Source: Candidatus Manganitrophaceae bacterium
Lineage (GTDB): Bacteria; Nitrospirota; Nitrospiria; SBBL01; JAADHI01
Reading direction: 5' to 3'
Assembly (NCBI GenBank): GCA_013151935.1
Contig: JAADHI010000109.1
Location: forward strand, 1-33,089
Length of the DNA: 33,089 nt
The translations under genes were made by a program, and so were the position numbers. Within the stretch, counting starts at the first letter, position 1. Each line of letters opens with the position of its first letter. Shown in pieces: positions 1 through 7,268 of the stretch. The notes beneath the pieces are model-generated. The model saw only the letters and a list, made by a program, of their open reading frames with translations, was not told the origin of the DNA and did not search any database.

Positions 1-143
1 GCAAAATGAACCAAAGGATCTGTCAGCATCCATTTCGCATAATCCGGTTTACTTTTAGTCGGCTCAGCACCAAACAAAGCGCTGTAAAATTGGATACTTT
101 CATTGAGATTTTTAACCCCGATGTGAATGTGAAAACGTTTCAT
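1..143 (-). CDS. ArsI/CadI-like VOC-family metal resistance protein (partial)
   Basis: This is the first 47 codons of a leftward gene that runs off the window. The start codon overlaps the arsR stop codon in an ATGA arrangement, so the two genes are translationally coupled. The visible N-terminus begins MKRFHIHIGVKNL and continues with FYSALFGAEPT and DYAKWML. These stretches are typical of the glyoxalase/vicinal-oxygen-chelate proteins annotated as ArsI or CadI, which include a C-As lyase for trivalent organoarsenicals and a cadmium-induced protein. The first metal-ligand His of the fold is probably in the FHIHIGV strand. The catalytic thiols and the rest of the fold lie outside the window, so substrate choice cannot be judged. 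The ORF track missed it because the gene is cut by the window edge. Confidence 0.8.
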   Translation of the reverse strand, partial: MKRFHIHIGVKNLNESIQFYSALFGAEPTKSKPDYAKWMLTDPLVHF

Positions 144-514
144 GTTGTATTCCTTTCCTTGGGCTTGCAACAGTCTGCAAGCTCAATAATAGCGCAGCAT
201 TTTTTTTTATCTTGGCGAATACTGGCAAATTCGAGACTGCAACAATCGTTGACCATGAATGCGATGAGTGCGTGAATCGATTCAAAGTTGGCCGAATAAA
301 TCAAAGATTTCCCCTCGCGCCGCGAGCTGATAACCCCGGCTTGCGATAAATGTTTTAGGTGAAACGACATTGTGTTATGTGGTGTGCCGAGTGCTTCACT
401 CAGTGCGCCTGCGGGTAGGCCATTTGCTCCGGCCTGAACCAATAAACGGAAAGCACGCAGGCGTGTTTCTTGCGAAAGTGCATCAAAAATCTGTATTGAT
501 TTTTTTATATCCAT
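140..514 (-). CDS. arsR: ArsR-family metal-responsive repressor
   Basis: This 124-aa winged-helix protein has the ArsR helix-turn-helix around residues 37-75 (ALSEALGTPHNTMSFHLKHL, then the wing SSRREGKSLIYSA). ArsR repressors leave their operator on binding As(III), Sb(III) or other thiophilic ions. Three vicinal cysteine pairs are visible near the C-terminus: C91-C92, C106-C107 and C115-C116. This resembles the C-terminal thiol clusters of some proteobacterial ArsR proteins rather than the E. coli CVC motif in the recognition helix. It is followed directly by the ArsI/CadI-like gene and is divergent from merR across 121 bp. A TTGACT -35-like box lies at 545-550 on the minus strand, placing transcription close to the start codon. 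No strong Shine-Dalgarno sequence is visible, so a very short leader is possible. The inducer metal is inferred. Confidence 0.9.
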   Translation of the reverse strand: MDIKKSIQIFDALSQETRLRAFRLLVQAGANGLPAGALSEALGTPHNTMSFHLKHLSQAGVISSRREGKSLIYSANFESIHALIAFMVNDCCSLEFASIRQDKKKCCAIIELADCCKPKERNTT

Positions 515-585
515 ATTTCCAGACTAATAGACATATACTCTAAAAGTCAAGCCTTGAGTCTTGATTTTCGTCACAAAAAAATTGC

Positions 586-616
586 TTGACTCTATACTTA
601 GGTATAGGGTTTACAC
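586..616 (+). promoter_or_regulatory. MerR-type promoter/operator with 19-bp spacer
   Basis: TTGACT (586-591) and TTACAC (611-616) are separated by exactly 19 bp. The spacer contains the dyad CTATAC-TTAG-GTATAG. This overlong spacer with a central palindrome is the hallmark of promoters that MerR activates by untwisting DNA. It precedes merR itself, so merR and the downstream transport genes are probably one autoregulated operon. Confidence 0.88.
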
Positions 617-635
617 TCAAAATTGGAGCACAAAA

Positions 636-1073
636 ATGAAGACATTGAGTATCGGACAATTGGCCTTAACAGTGCAGGTGAAAGTTGAAACCATTCGTTA
701 TTACGAGCGGCGGGGATTGATTCCGCCACCGCCGCGTCGTGCATCCGGTTATCGACAATTCTCTCAAACGGACGTGCAACGACTCCGTTTTATAAAGTAT
801 GCCCAGTCCATCGGATTTACGCTCAATGAGATCGCCGAAATGTTAGCCCTAAGCGTAGAATCCGGAGCCACTTGTGGTGATGTGACAGAGCGAATCGACA
901 CCAAATTGCGCGATATTGAAGAAAAATTAAAGACTTTGCTTCGTATGAAAAAGACGCTCACTGAATTAAAGACATCCTGCAAAACACCTGCTGATCCCAG
1001 TAAAGATTGTCCTATTTTGGAATCACTGGATATAGAGGAAGCTAATAAAAATGGAAAAGAAACCCTCAAATAA
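636..1073 (+). CDS. merR: Mercury-responsive transcriptional regulator MerR
   Basis: This 145-aa MerR protein has an N-terminal winged helix-turn-helix (TIRYYERRGLIPPP), a long dimerisation helix and a C-terminal metal loop. The three Hg(II)-binding cysteines of MerR are all present: C80 (SGATCGDV), C115 and C125 (TSCKTPADPSKDCP). The regulator is therefore probably mercury-specific rather than a ZntR, CueR or CadR type. The ORF track start at 561 is rejected because it would read through the promoter. The ATG at 636 follows a GGAG-like site at 625-628 and gives the normal family length. The 3' end overlaps the next gene by 23 bp, supporting co-transcription. Self-regulation is inferred from the promoter immediately upstream. 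Confidence 0.95.
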   Translation: MKTLSIGQLALTVQVKVETIRYYERRGLIPPPPRRASGYRQFSQTDVQRLRFIKYAQSIGFTLNEIAEMLALSVESGATCGDVTERIDTKLRDIEEKLKTLLRMKKTLTELKTSCKTPADPSKDCPILESLDIEEANKNGKETLK

Positions 1074-1794
1074 ACTTTTAAAAGTTGGTATTGGCGGCAC
1101 AATTATCGCCGCGCTGTGTTGTTTTACCCCCATTCTCGTCATTGTACTCGGGGCAGTGGGTTTAAGTGCAGTGCTTGCATACCTTGACATTGTCCTGTTA
1201 CCGGCGCTCTTTATTTTTATCGGAGTGACGGTCTATGCCTTGTCGAAAAGAAAACAGGAAGATTGTTGTGCGACAAACAATTCTCCGGACAGGGGAGAGA
1301 CAGACAATGACATGAAACAAGAAAGCTGTTGCAGTCCTTGGCCGGAATCAAAGGATCTTAAATCCTCGACCTGCCCGGATAATGAAAAAAAAGGGCAGTC
1401 GGTTGATGCAGAGACACTTCGACATTTGATCAAAAAAGAACGCGGACATGAAATCAAAGATACAGGCTATTATTTCTGCAAAGCGCCCGACTGCGACACC
1501 GTTTATTTTCACCCAAAGAGTGGACAGACCTTTGAAAAATCAGACATTAAGGTTCGTGTGGGTCTGAAAGAAATCGACGATCCGGTGTGGGTGTGTTACT
1601 GCTTTGACATCAGCAAAAAAATGATCGCGGAAGAAATCGAAAACACAGGCTTATCCGCCTCAGGAGATCGCATTCGAAAGGAAGTCGCGGATAAAAACTG
1701 CGAATGTGAGATCAAAAACCCTTCGGGACGTTGCTGTCTCGGAGAAGTGCTTGCAGCAGAAAAAGAAGCACAGAAAAACCGACAGAACGTGTAA
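1051..1794 (+). CDS. merF: MerF-type mercury transporter fused to CopZ-like Cys-rich domain
   Basis: Residues 1-75 match MerF, a two-helix inner-membrane Hg(II) importer. The vicinal pair C23-C24 lies in the first helix (ALCCFTP) and C72-C73 follows the second. MerF is normally about 80 aa, whereas this protein is 247 aa. A Cys-rich linker (ESCCSPWPES) leads to a C-terminal domain at about 115-240 with APDCDTVYF, WVCYCFDIS, CECE and RCCLG motifs. These resemble the N-terminal zinc/[2Fe-2S] domain of Archaeoglobus-type CopZ chaperones and BFD-like folds. The domain may pass or reduce bound metal on the cytoplasmic side; that role is inference. The gene overlaps merR. Its last codons abut a MITE insertion that supplies the TAA stop. 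Without the insert the frame would read one residue further (Ser) before stopping. Confidence 0.85.
   Translation: MEKKPSNKLLKVGIGGTIIAALCCFTPILVIVLGAVGLSAVLAYLDIVLLPALFIFIGVTVYALSKRKQEDCCATNNSPDRGETDNDMKQESCCSPWPESKDLKSSTCPDNEKKGQSVDAETLRHLIKKERGHEIKDTGYYFCKAPDCDTVYFHPKSGQTFEKSDIKVRVGLKEIDDPVWVCYCFDISKKMIAEEIENTGLSASGDRIRKEVADKNCECEIKNPSGRCCLGEVLAAEKEAQKNRQNV
1783..1790. repeat. Left target-site duplication of the MITE
   Basis: The 8-bp sequence CAGAACGT lies immediately left of the 140-bp element and is repeated exactly at 1931-1938 on its right side. Confidence 0.8.
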
Positions 1795-1930
1795 CTGTTC
1801 AGCTTGGGTGGGTTTTTCTCTGTGGCAAGGCGCGAGGAGCGCAGAAACGTAGCGTATGGTCTATACGTAAGGCTTTGAGCACCACAGCAACGCCGCCACA
1901 GGGGAAAAGACGCGTAAGCTGAACAGTTAT
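1791..1930. mobile_element. MITE-like palindromic element inserted in the mer operon
   Basis: The element is bounded by perfect 14-bp inverted repeats, TAACTGTTCAGCTT (1792-1805) and AAGCTGAACAGTTA (1916-1929). The flanking CAGAACGT occurs on both sides as a direct repeat. The interior is also largely self-complementary with G-T wobbles: TTTTTCTCTGTGGC against GCCACAGGGGAAAA, GGCG against CGCC, and a central CGTAT/ATACG. The whole element could therefore fold into one long hairpin. It is too short to encode a transposase, so mobilisation in trans is inferred. It carries the stop codon of merF-copZ and leaves the merT ribosome-binding site intact. I see no second copy in the window. Confidence 0.82.
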
Positions 1931-1938
1931 CAGAACGT
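1931..1938. repeat. Right target-site duplication of the MITE
   Basis: CAGAACGT directly follows the right end of the element and matches 1783-1790 exactly. It is followed by TTCTTAAAGGAGACA, which holds the ancestral stop codon and the merT ribosome-binding site. Confidence 0.8.
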
Positions 1939-1958
1939 TTCTTAAAGGAGACAATGTT

Positions 1959-2300
1959 ATGAAAGGATTCATCTCGTCGGTTTCGGCCTTATTTTCATCG
2001 GCCTGTTGTGTTGGCCCTGCTGTTTTGGGTGGCTTGGGTGTCGGGGCCAGTACCGCAGGTATCCTGGGCGGGGTGGCCGGATTTGTTAAAGCCTTGATCC
2101 CTTTTCAGAATTTCTTTATCGCAGGCGCGCTTATTTTTTTGGCATTTAATTTTTATACCGTCTATGGCAATAAGCGGAAAGCCTGCCTTGATGGCAGCAT
2201 TGACGGTGAAAAGAAACTAAAAAGGGAAAAGATGCTGCTTTGGACCAATACGATCGCGGTTATTTTGTTCATTCTCTCGCCTTATTTATTGGCGCTTTAA
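1959..2300 (+). CDS. merT: MerT-family mercuric transport protein
   Basis: This 113-aa inner-membrane protein has three predicted helices. The first carries the vicinal pair C16-C17 (SSACCVGPAVLGGLG) that accepts Hg(II) from periplasmic MerP. The cytoplasmic loop after helix 2 has a single cysteine, C76 (KRKACLDGS), where classical MerT has a pair, so onward transfer may differ. An AAAGGAG site lies about 11 bp upstream of the ATG. The gene follows the MITE and precedes merP by 21 bp. Having both MerF-like and MerT-like importers in one operon is redundant but known for mer loci. Mercury specificity is supported by the MerR cysteines and by merP. Confidence 0.88.
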   Translation: MKGFISSVSALFSSACCVGPAVLGGLGVGASTAGILGGVAGFVKALIPFQNFFIAGALIFLAFNFYTVYGNKRKACLDGSIDGEKKLKREKMLLWTNTIAVILFILSPYLLAL

Positions 2301-2321
2301 TTATTCAAGGAGTCAGGTACA

Positions 2322-2759
2322 ATGAAAAAAAAGACAAAAAACCTTCGTTTAATTTTGGGAATCGTTGCTTTTTTAGGCATTGTTTCAGTCCTCGTTTTTA
2401 GCCCCACGGCCTCACATTCAAAGGCCATTGCCTCAGAAAGCCATGCTGAGACAGAACAGGCTGAGGAACCTCTTCAGCACGAGCAAGTATTGCTCAAAGT
2501 CGATGGCATGACCTGTTTTACCTGTCGTTGGGATATCAAAAGGAAATTGATGAAGGTGCCCGGTGTGACATCCGCCCAGATCACTTCAAAACAATTGACC
2601 TGGTGGAATCCCTTTTCAAAATCGGAAGGTAAGGCCCTGATTATCTATGAAGCGGGAACCGTGACGACCGATCAGTTGATTGAGGTGATCGAAGGGGAGA
2701 GCGATGCCGTGTACACCTACAAGGCATCTGTACTGAGTGAATCCTTCATTGAAGAATAA
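2322..2759 (+). CDS. merP: MerP-like periplasmic Hg(II)-binding protein
   Basis: This 145-aa protein has an N-terminal membrane segment or signal (about residues 8-28), an acidic linker, and an HMA-like ferredoxin-fold domain from about residue 55. The binding motif GMTCFTC contains C65 and C68. MerP scavenges Hg(II) in the periplasm and hands it to MerT or MerF. Classical MerP is about 91 aa, so this one has a longer linker and C-terminal region. The signal lacks an obvious AxA cleavage site and may act as an anchor. An AAGGAG site lies upstream of the ATG. It is the last gene of the operon and converges with the aminotransferase gene across 20 bp with no obvious terminator. No mercuric reductase follows. 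Confidence 0.85.
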   Translation: MKKKTKNLRLILGIVAFLGIVSVLVFSPTASHSKAIASESHAETEQAEEPLQHEQVLLKVDGMTCFTCRWDIKRKLMKVPGVTSAQITSKQLTWWNPFSKSEGKALIIYEAGTVTTDQLIEVIEGESDAVYTYKASVLSESFIEE

Positions 2760-2779
2760 AATTAACTGGAGTGTCTTCT

Positions 2780-3919
2780 TTATTTTCGGTAAAAGCGGTC
2801 GATGGTATCGACGACAAATTCCTGCATTTTAAGGTTTAGCTCAGGATAAATGGGCAATGCGAGGGTCTCCATAGCCGCTTTTTCTGATTCCGGGAAATCC
2901 CCTTTTTTGTACGATAGATCAGAAAAACATTCCTGTAAATGCAGTGGAACCGGATAATAAATTTCAGCCCCAATCTCTTCTTTGATCAGAAAGGCTCTGA
3001 GTGCATCACGATCTTTAACCCTTAAAATAAATTGATTATAAATATGATAGTGAGGGATATTACTTTTTTCATAAACCGCTTGAGGCAAGCTCAAAAATCC
3101 GTCTTGAATCAATGCACGTTTTTCAAACAGCTCGGCATAATGCCTTGCATTTTCTTGACGTCTTTTTGTCCAGCCGTCGAGATATTTTAATTTAACCCCC
3201 ACAATACCCGCCTGAATCGAATCCAGTCGAAAGTTTCCCCCGATCATTTTGTGATAATACTTGGGATGCCCCCCATGCACACGCATTTTGCGCACCTTGT
3301 CGGCCAATGTCGCATCTTTGATTGAAATAATGCCACCGTCCCCCATCGCGCCCAAGTTTTTACTCGGGAAAAAAGAAAAACAACCCATGTCCCCAAAACA
3401 ACCTGCCCGTTTGCCTTCTGCATCTTCTGCACCTATGGCTTGCGCGGCGTCTTCGACGACCTTTAATCCGTGCCGTTCTGCAATGTCTAAAATAGATGCC
3501 ATATTCGCGACCTGACCGTAAAGATGTACGGGTATGATGAGCTTTGTGCGTGGTGTAATGGCGGCTTCAATTTTTTCAGGATCAATGTTGTAAGTAACAG
3601 GATCGATATCCACAAAAATGGGCTTTGCACCCACACGCGCGATGACACCCGCGGTTGCAAAAAAGGTGTAAGGCGTGGTGATGACTTCATCTCCGGCCCC
3701 AATATCCAGGGCCATGAGGGCAAGCAAAAGTGCATCCGTTCCAGAAGAAACCCCTACGGCAAACTCGGTTTGGCAGTATGCGGCAATTTTCGCTTCCAGG
3801 TCTTTTACTTCGGGTCCGAGAATAAAATATTGGCTCTTGAAAACAGCCTCAAAAACGGAGAAGATTTCGTCTTTAATGGGTGCGTGGTGGGCTTTTAAAT
3901 CAAGTAGAGGGACTTTCAT
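2780..3919 (-). CDS. wbpE: DegT/DnrJ/EryC1-type sugar aminotransferase (WbpE-like)
   Basis: This 379-aa PLP-dependent aminotransferase belongs to the family that aminates nucleotide keto-sugars. The cofactor lysine is probably K187 in FFPSKNLGAMGDGG. The phosphate- and ring-contacting segments VSSGTDAL (near residue 60) and VVEDAAQAIGA (near 157) are intact, and the length is typical. An AGGAG box sits about 6 bp before the ATG. The upstream gene encodes fused WbpB-like and WbpD-like domains, so the probable product is UDP-2-acetamido-3-amino-2,3-dideoxy-glucuronate from the 3-keto sugar, destined for O-antigen or other surface polysaccharide. Substrate assignment rests on this linkage and not on residues specific to WbpE. 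Confidence 0.87.
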   Translation of the reverse strand: MKVPLLDLKAHHAPIKDEIFSVFEAVFKSQYFILGPEVKDLEAKIAAYCQTEFAVGVSSGTDALLLALMALDIGAGDEVITTPYTFFATAGVIARVGAKPIFVDIDPVTYNIDPEKIEAAITPRTKLIIPVHLYGQVANMASILDIAERHGLKVVEDAAQAIGAEDAEGKRAGCFGDMGCFSFFPSKNLGAMGDGGIISIKDATLADKVRKMRVHGGHPKYYHKMIGGNFRLDSIQAGIVGVKLKYLDGWTKRRQENARHYAELFEKRALIQDGFLSLPQAVYEKSNIPHYHIYNQFILRVKDRDALRAFLIKEEIGAEIYYPVPLHLQECFSDLSYKKGDFPESEKAAMETLALPIYPELNLKMQEFVVDTIDRFYRK

Positions 3920-3943
3920 TTTCTTCTCCTGTTTTTACCTTGT

Positions 3944-5584
3944 TCATTTTTCATTCAAAAATTGAGGAATAATGTGATCCCCCTGGGCCGCATATTGGCG
4001 ATCACACACACTGCATATTGCTTTTTTATTCTTAAAATTGAGTTTTATACCACATTGACAATACCAGCCCTTGAGCCTTGCTGGATTTCCAATCATGAGC
4101 GCGTAATCCGGCACGTCTTTGGTAATCACGGCGCCTGCCCCAATAAAGGCATAGGCTCCAATCGTCACACCACAAATAATCGTACAATTGGCACCGAGAC
4201 TTGCGCCTTTTTTGACCAGCGTCGGTCTAATTTGATCCATACGCCGGATTTCACTTCGGGGGTTGTAAACATTGGTAAACACCATCGAAGGACCGCAAAA
4301 AACATGATCTTCTAGTGTAACTCCTTCATAGACAGAAACATTGTTTTGAATCTTAACACCCTCTCCGATTTCCACATTGGGGCCGATGACACAATTTTGT
4401 CCAATTTGGCATTTTTTACCAATATGAGAGCCTTCGAGAATATGAGAAACATGCCAGATTTTACTGCCTTCTCCGATACTGACCCCTCCATCAATAAAAG
4501 CAGATTCATGTGCAAAATAAGGCAACTTTTTTTCTAAAAAGCCCGAGCGTTTATAACGCGTCTTGCCCGAAAAAGCCTTCTGGCAGGCCTCAAGCACCTT
4601 CAAAACCCGGATACCTTCTTCCCCGTCCGTTCGAGGCGTCGAGCGATTTTTAATGGCTTCTAAAAAATGGAGACACTCGGCCCGAAGCGGCTCACCCGCT
4701 TCGCAGGAAACCACTTCGGCCTCCGCTTTGTTGGGAACAGGAAGATGATTTTTCCAATCAATGGAATGTGGGTAGAGTCTTAATTTGTCTACTGGTTCCA
4801 TGTCATCAAAAACCGCCATCTTGCGATCCCCGACCACAACCAGTTTTTGTTCCTTAAAGGGATGCAACCAAGAGACAAAAATATGGGCTTTTACACCACT
4901 GGGAAAAGACAACATGCTGACGGTCACATCAGCGATTTGTGGGTGTAAATAGTTTCCGCCCTGCGCTTGCACTTCATCGGGTTCCTCATTTAGGAGACCC
5001 AAAATCACCGATATATCGTGTGGCGCAAAAGACCAGAGAATGTTTTCCTCCCGACGAATTTTTCCGAGGTTCAAACGATTAGAATAAATATATTGAATCC
5101 GACCCAGTGTGCCGGTATTTATTAAGGACTTTAGCTTCAAAACCACTGGGTGATACCAAAGCAGATGCCCCACCATCAAAATCCGGTCAAGCTGTTTTGC
5201 AAGTGCGACAAGGGATTCGCCTGTCTGGACAGACAAACAAAGCGGTTTTTCCACAAACACGTCTTTTCCGGCCAAAAGGGCTTGGCGAATTAAGTCATGA
5301 TGGGTTTCCGCGGGCGTCGCAATGACGACACCAGTAATATTTCTATCCGCCAAAATTTCAGAAAACGACAGCATCTGCACATCTTCATATTGTGTGCTTA
5401 AAGTCGCCAAACGCGCTTCGTCTTGATCACAAATTGCAGCAAGCGCTCCCAAATCATAGAGATTACGAACCAGGTTTTTTCCCCAGTAGCCCCCACCAAC
5501 AACAGCGACTTGCGATAGTGCGTCATTTTGCTCGGTTTTTTTCTTCATCACACCACTCATCTTAATGACCCGATTAAATGACAT
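3944..5584 (-). CDS. Fused nucleotide-sugar dehydrogenase and hexapeptide acetyltransferase (WbpB-WbpD)
   Basis: This is a 546-aa fusion. Residues about 20-345 form a Gfo/Idh/MocA oxidoreductase with the NAD(P) motif [12 protein letters not shown], the conserved VEKPL segment and a candidate catalytic His in FAPHDIS. This half resembles WbpB, which oxidises C3 of UDP-GlcNAcA. Residues about 365-520 are a left-handed beta-helix acyltransferase with repeated hexapeptides ([31 protein letters not shown]), resembling WbpD, the 3-N-acetyltransferase. The C-terminus has a small CxC...CxxC zinc-ribbon-like tail (YCQCG, CSVC). The enzymes are separate proteins in Pseudomonas aeruginosa. The start is uncertain: the codon at 5584 lacks a clear ribosome site, and ATGs at 5560 and 5548 are alternatives. 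It lies 15 bp downstream of speD and 24 bp before the WbpE-like gene. Confidence 0.87.
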   Translation of the reverse strand: MSFNRVIKMSGVMKKKTEQNDALSQVAVVGGGYWGKNLVRNLYDLGALAAICDQDEARLATLSTQYEDVQMLSFSEILADRNITGVVIATPAETHHDLIRQALLAGKDVFVEKPLCLSVQTGESLVALAKQLDRILMVGHLLWYHPVVLKLKSLINTGTLGRIQYIYSNRLNLGKIRREENILWSFAPHDISVILGLLNEEPDEVQAQGGNYLHPQIADVTVSMLSFPSGVKAHIFVSWLHPFKEQKLVVVGDRKMAVFDDMEPVDKLRLYPHSIDWKNHLPVPNKAEAEVVSCEAGEPLRAECLHFLEAIKNRSTPRTDGEEGIRVLKVLEACQKAFSGKTRYKRSGFLEKKLPYFAHESAFIDGGVSIGEGSKIWHVSHILEGSHIGKKCQIGQNCVIGPNVEIGEGVKIQNNVSVYEGVTLEDHVFCGPSMVFTNVYNPRSEIRRMDQIRPTLVKKGASLGANCTIICGVTIGAYAFIGAGAVITKDVPDYALMIGNPARLKGWYCQCGIKLNFKNKKAICSVCDRQYAAQGDHIIPQFLNEK

Positions 5585-5599
5585 TGTGCCAAAGTGTAC

Positions 5600-6019
5600 T
5601 TACCGACACGCGTGTTTGAGGAAATCACCCTCTTCATCAGCGATACGATCTTGTGCTGATTTTGGATTTGGAAAAAAAATACCCCGGTCAAGCTCAACAA
5701 TGGAAGGTCTCTTTGAAGCAAACGCTTCAACCAAAAACGCAGTTGCAAGTTTAGGTTGAAGCAACTTGCCACAGGTAAAAATATCTACGGCAGCATAAGC
5801 ATGTTCAGGCCAAGTGTGGATCGTAAGATGTGATTCGGCAATGACGACGACACCGCTCACACCAAAAGGACTAAAGCGGTGGAAGCGACTATCGATGATC
5901 GTGGCCTTGGCTTTTTTGGCCGCTTTTAACATCACAACTTCTATTTGTTTTAAATCATCAAGCAACTTGATATTACAGTCTTCCAATTCTAAAAGAATAT
6001 GTATTCCTAATGCTTTCAC
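5600..6019 (-). CDS. speD: S-adenosylmethionine decarboxylase proenzyme
   Basis: This 139-aa class 1B AdoMet decarboxylase makes the aminopropyl donor for spermidine synthesis. The self-cleavage site is at E62-S63 in AESHLTIHTWPE; Ser63 becomes the pyruvoyl group. The catalytic His68 and Cys83 (DIFTCG) are present. The length is normal for the short bacterial and archaeal proenzyme. Translation appears to begin at GTG. A near-consensus sigma-70 promoter lies about 100 bp upstream. No speE, speA or speB is nearby. The gene instead leads into the nucleotide-sugar genes with a 15-bp gap, so it probably shares their transcript. Confidence 0.95.
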   Translation of the reverse strand: MKALGIHILLELEDCNIKLLDDLKQIEVVMLKAAKKAKATIIDSRFHRFSPFGVSGVVVIAESHLTIHTWPEHAYAAVDIFTCGKLLQPKLATAFLVEAFASKRPSIVELDRGIFFPNPKSAQDRIADEEGDFLKHACR

Positions 6020-6118
6020 GCTAATGTCTCAGACCTTATTTTTTTCAAAAATAGAAGCGCCGCCCACTCCGAAAATACAATGTTAACAGTTTGCAGCAGC
6101 AAAACAACAAAACAGTTT

Positions 6119-6148
6119 TATATATATGTAAATCCCTCAGTTTGTCAA
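6119..6148 (-). promoter_or_regulatory. Sigma-70-like promoter for speD and the sugar genes
   Basis: On the minus strand TTGACA (6143-6148) and TATATA (6119-6124) are separated by 18 bp. The AT-rich run TATATATAAAA also allows 16- or 20-bp registers. It lies between the terminator of the cytochrome operon and speD, leaving a leader of roughly 90 nt. Confidence 0.8.
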
Positions 6149-6200
6149 TAAAAACACCCCAGGATATAAGAGAAACAAGAAAGGAAAACGGGCACTTAAA

Positions 6201-6240
6201 TAAAAAGCACGGTGCGTACAAGACACACCGTGCTCAAAAA
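6201..6240 (-). terminator. Rho-independent terminator of the cytochrome operon
   Basis: A perfect 9-bp stem, AGCACGGTG (6206-6214) with CACCGTGCT (6226-6234), encloses an 11-nt loop. On the minus strand it is followed by TTTTTATTT. It lies 34-68 bp after the tetraheme cytochrome stop codon and before the speD promoter. Confidence 0.88.
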
Positions 6241-6273
6241 AATAAAGGGAGGATGCCCCTCTCAAAATAATAA

Positions 6274-7194
6274 CTATCGGTACTGAAGAAAACCCTCGTG
6301 GCTCGCTATTTTAGGGAAGTATTTGGCCGGTATATCTTCCACATCTGGATCTCTCAGAGACAAAGTAAAAACAGTCAGTGCCGTTGCTTCATCTTCAGTC
6401 AAACCCCAGTTAGGCATAATGGTTGGAGAAGTTCTGTCTTTTGGGTCAGGAGCATCCGGCTTACCAGGAACAATCTTTTCTGGATCAAGAAAATGCTCAA
6501 ATTCCCAAACACGGGTGATATGATCATCAGATTCAATCCTTGAAAAATCATGTACCAGGGTAAAAGCAAGTTCGGTTTTGCTGCCCATGTTAGAAATATC
6601 AGGCGCGAGTGCGGCATTTGTTCCAAATTGACGAATCGCATGACAAGCACCACAACCAAGCTCATAAGCCAAATCACGGCCTTTCATCAAGATGTCTGCT
6701 TCAGGCCAATAAACATCACGCGAATAAAGCTCATAATGACATTTCGTACAAGCCGTCTGGACATAAGCCCCGGATAAAGGCTGACGGTCAAGATGCTTCA
6801 CGACACCATGCGTCGCCGCAACCGTGACGGCTTGACCGTTACCTTCATGGCAAATGGTGCATCCAAATTTTTCAAAAGCATGTTTTGAAATATATCCGCC
6901 ATCCTTAAAGTTAGGGTGAGTTGTATAAGGTTGAGGCTCATTTTCAAATGCGGGATTTGCAATACCTGCATGACAAGTCGTACAACGATCCGCACGATTT
7001 AGTTTTTTGTCCCAGATTTGCGTGACTTTAATTGGAGAATTGGCAAGCTTAGGATCACCCACCACTTCAGCAAGTTTTTTATAATACGTGGCTTGATAGC
7101 CTTTCCACTCTGCTGTTTCCTCACGATAAACAAAAATACCCAGCTGAAGAACGATCAAAAAACCCGAAATTGCAAAAACAATATGTTTTACCAT
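6274..7194 (-). CDS. Membrane-anchored tetraheme cytochrome c of the bc-type complex
   Basis: This 306-aa protein has one N-terminal membrane anchor (about residues 4-23) and four CxxCH motifs starting at C71, C112, C149 and C181. The first part looks like a small multiheme module. The last heme sits in a longer cytochrome c-like region ending with MPNWGLTEDEATAL, where the Met is a possible axial ligand. It is the last gene of the Rieske/cytochrome b cluster and occupies the place of cytochrome c1 or f, but is unrelated in heme count. It likely takes electrons from the Rieske protein and passes them to periplasmic c cytochromes. A terminator follows. Multiheme c subunits with split cytochrome b are known in several deep-branching phyla; partner assignment here is by synteny. 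Confidence 0.88.
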   Translation of the reverse strand: MVKHIVFAISGFLIVLQLGIFVYREETAEWKGYQATYYKKLAEVVGDPKLANSPIKVTQIWDKKLNRADRCTTCHAGIANPAFENEPQPYTTHPNFKDGGYISKHAFEKFGCTICHEGNGQAVTVAATHGVVKHLDRQPLSGAYVQTACTKCHYELYSRDVYWPEADILMKGRDLAYELGCGACHAIRQFGTNAALAPDISNMGSKTELAFTLVHDFSRIESDDHITRVWEFEHFLDPEKIVPGKPDAPDPKDRTSPTIMPNWGLTEDEATALTVFTLSLRDPDVEDIPAKYFPKIASHEGFLQYR

Positions 7195-7268
7195 ACGGTA
7201 ACTCTTCTCCCTTTAAAGCGTGAACCCTAGAGCGCACGCCTCCATACTATAAGAACGATTCAAAGAAT

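Noticed and set aside
561-635. Upstream TTG start for merR in the ORF track
   Set aside because: It would translate the -35 box, operator and -10 box; the ATG at 636 has a ribosome site and gives the normal MerR length.
1731-1922. 63-aa plus-strand ORF over the end of merF
   Set aside because: It runs through the MITE in another frame and has no recognisable domain.
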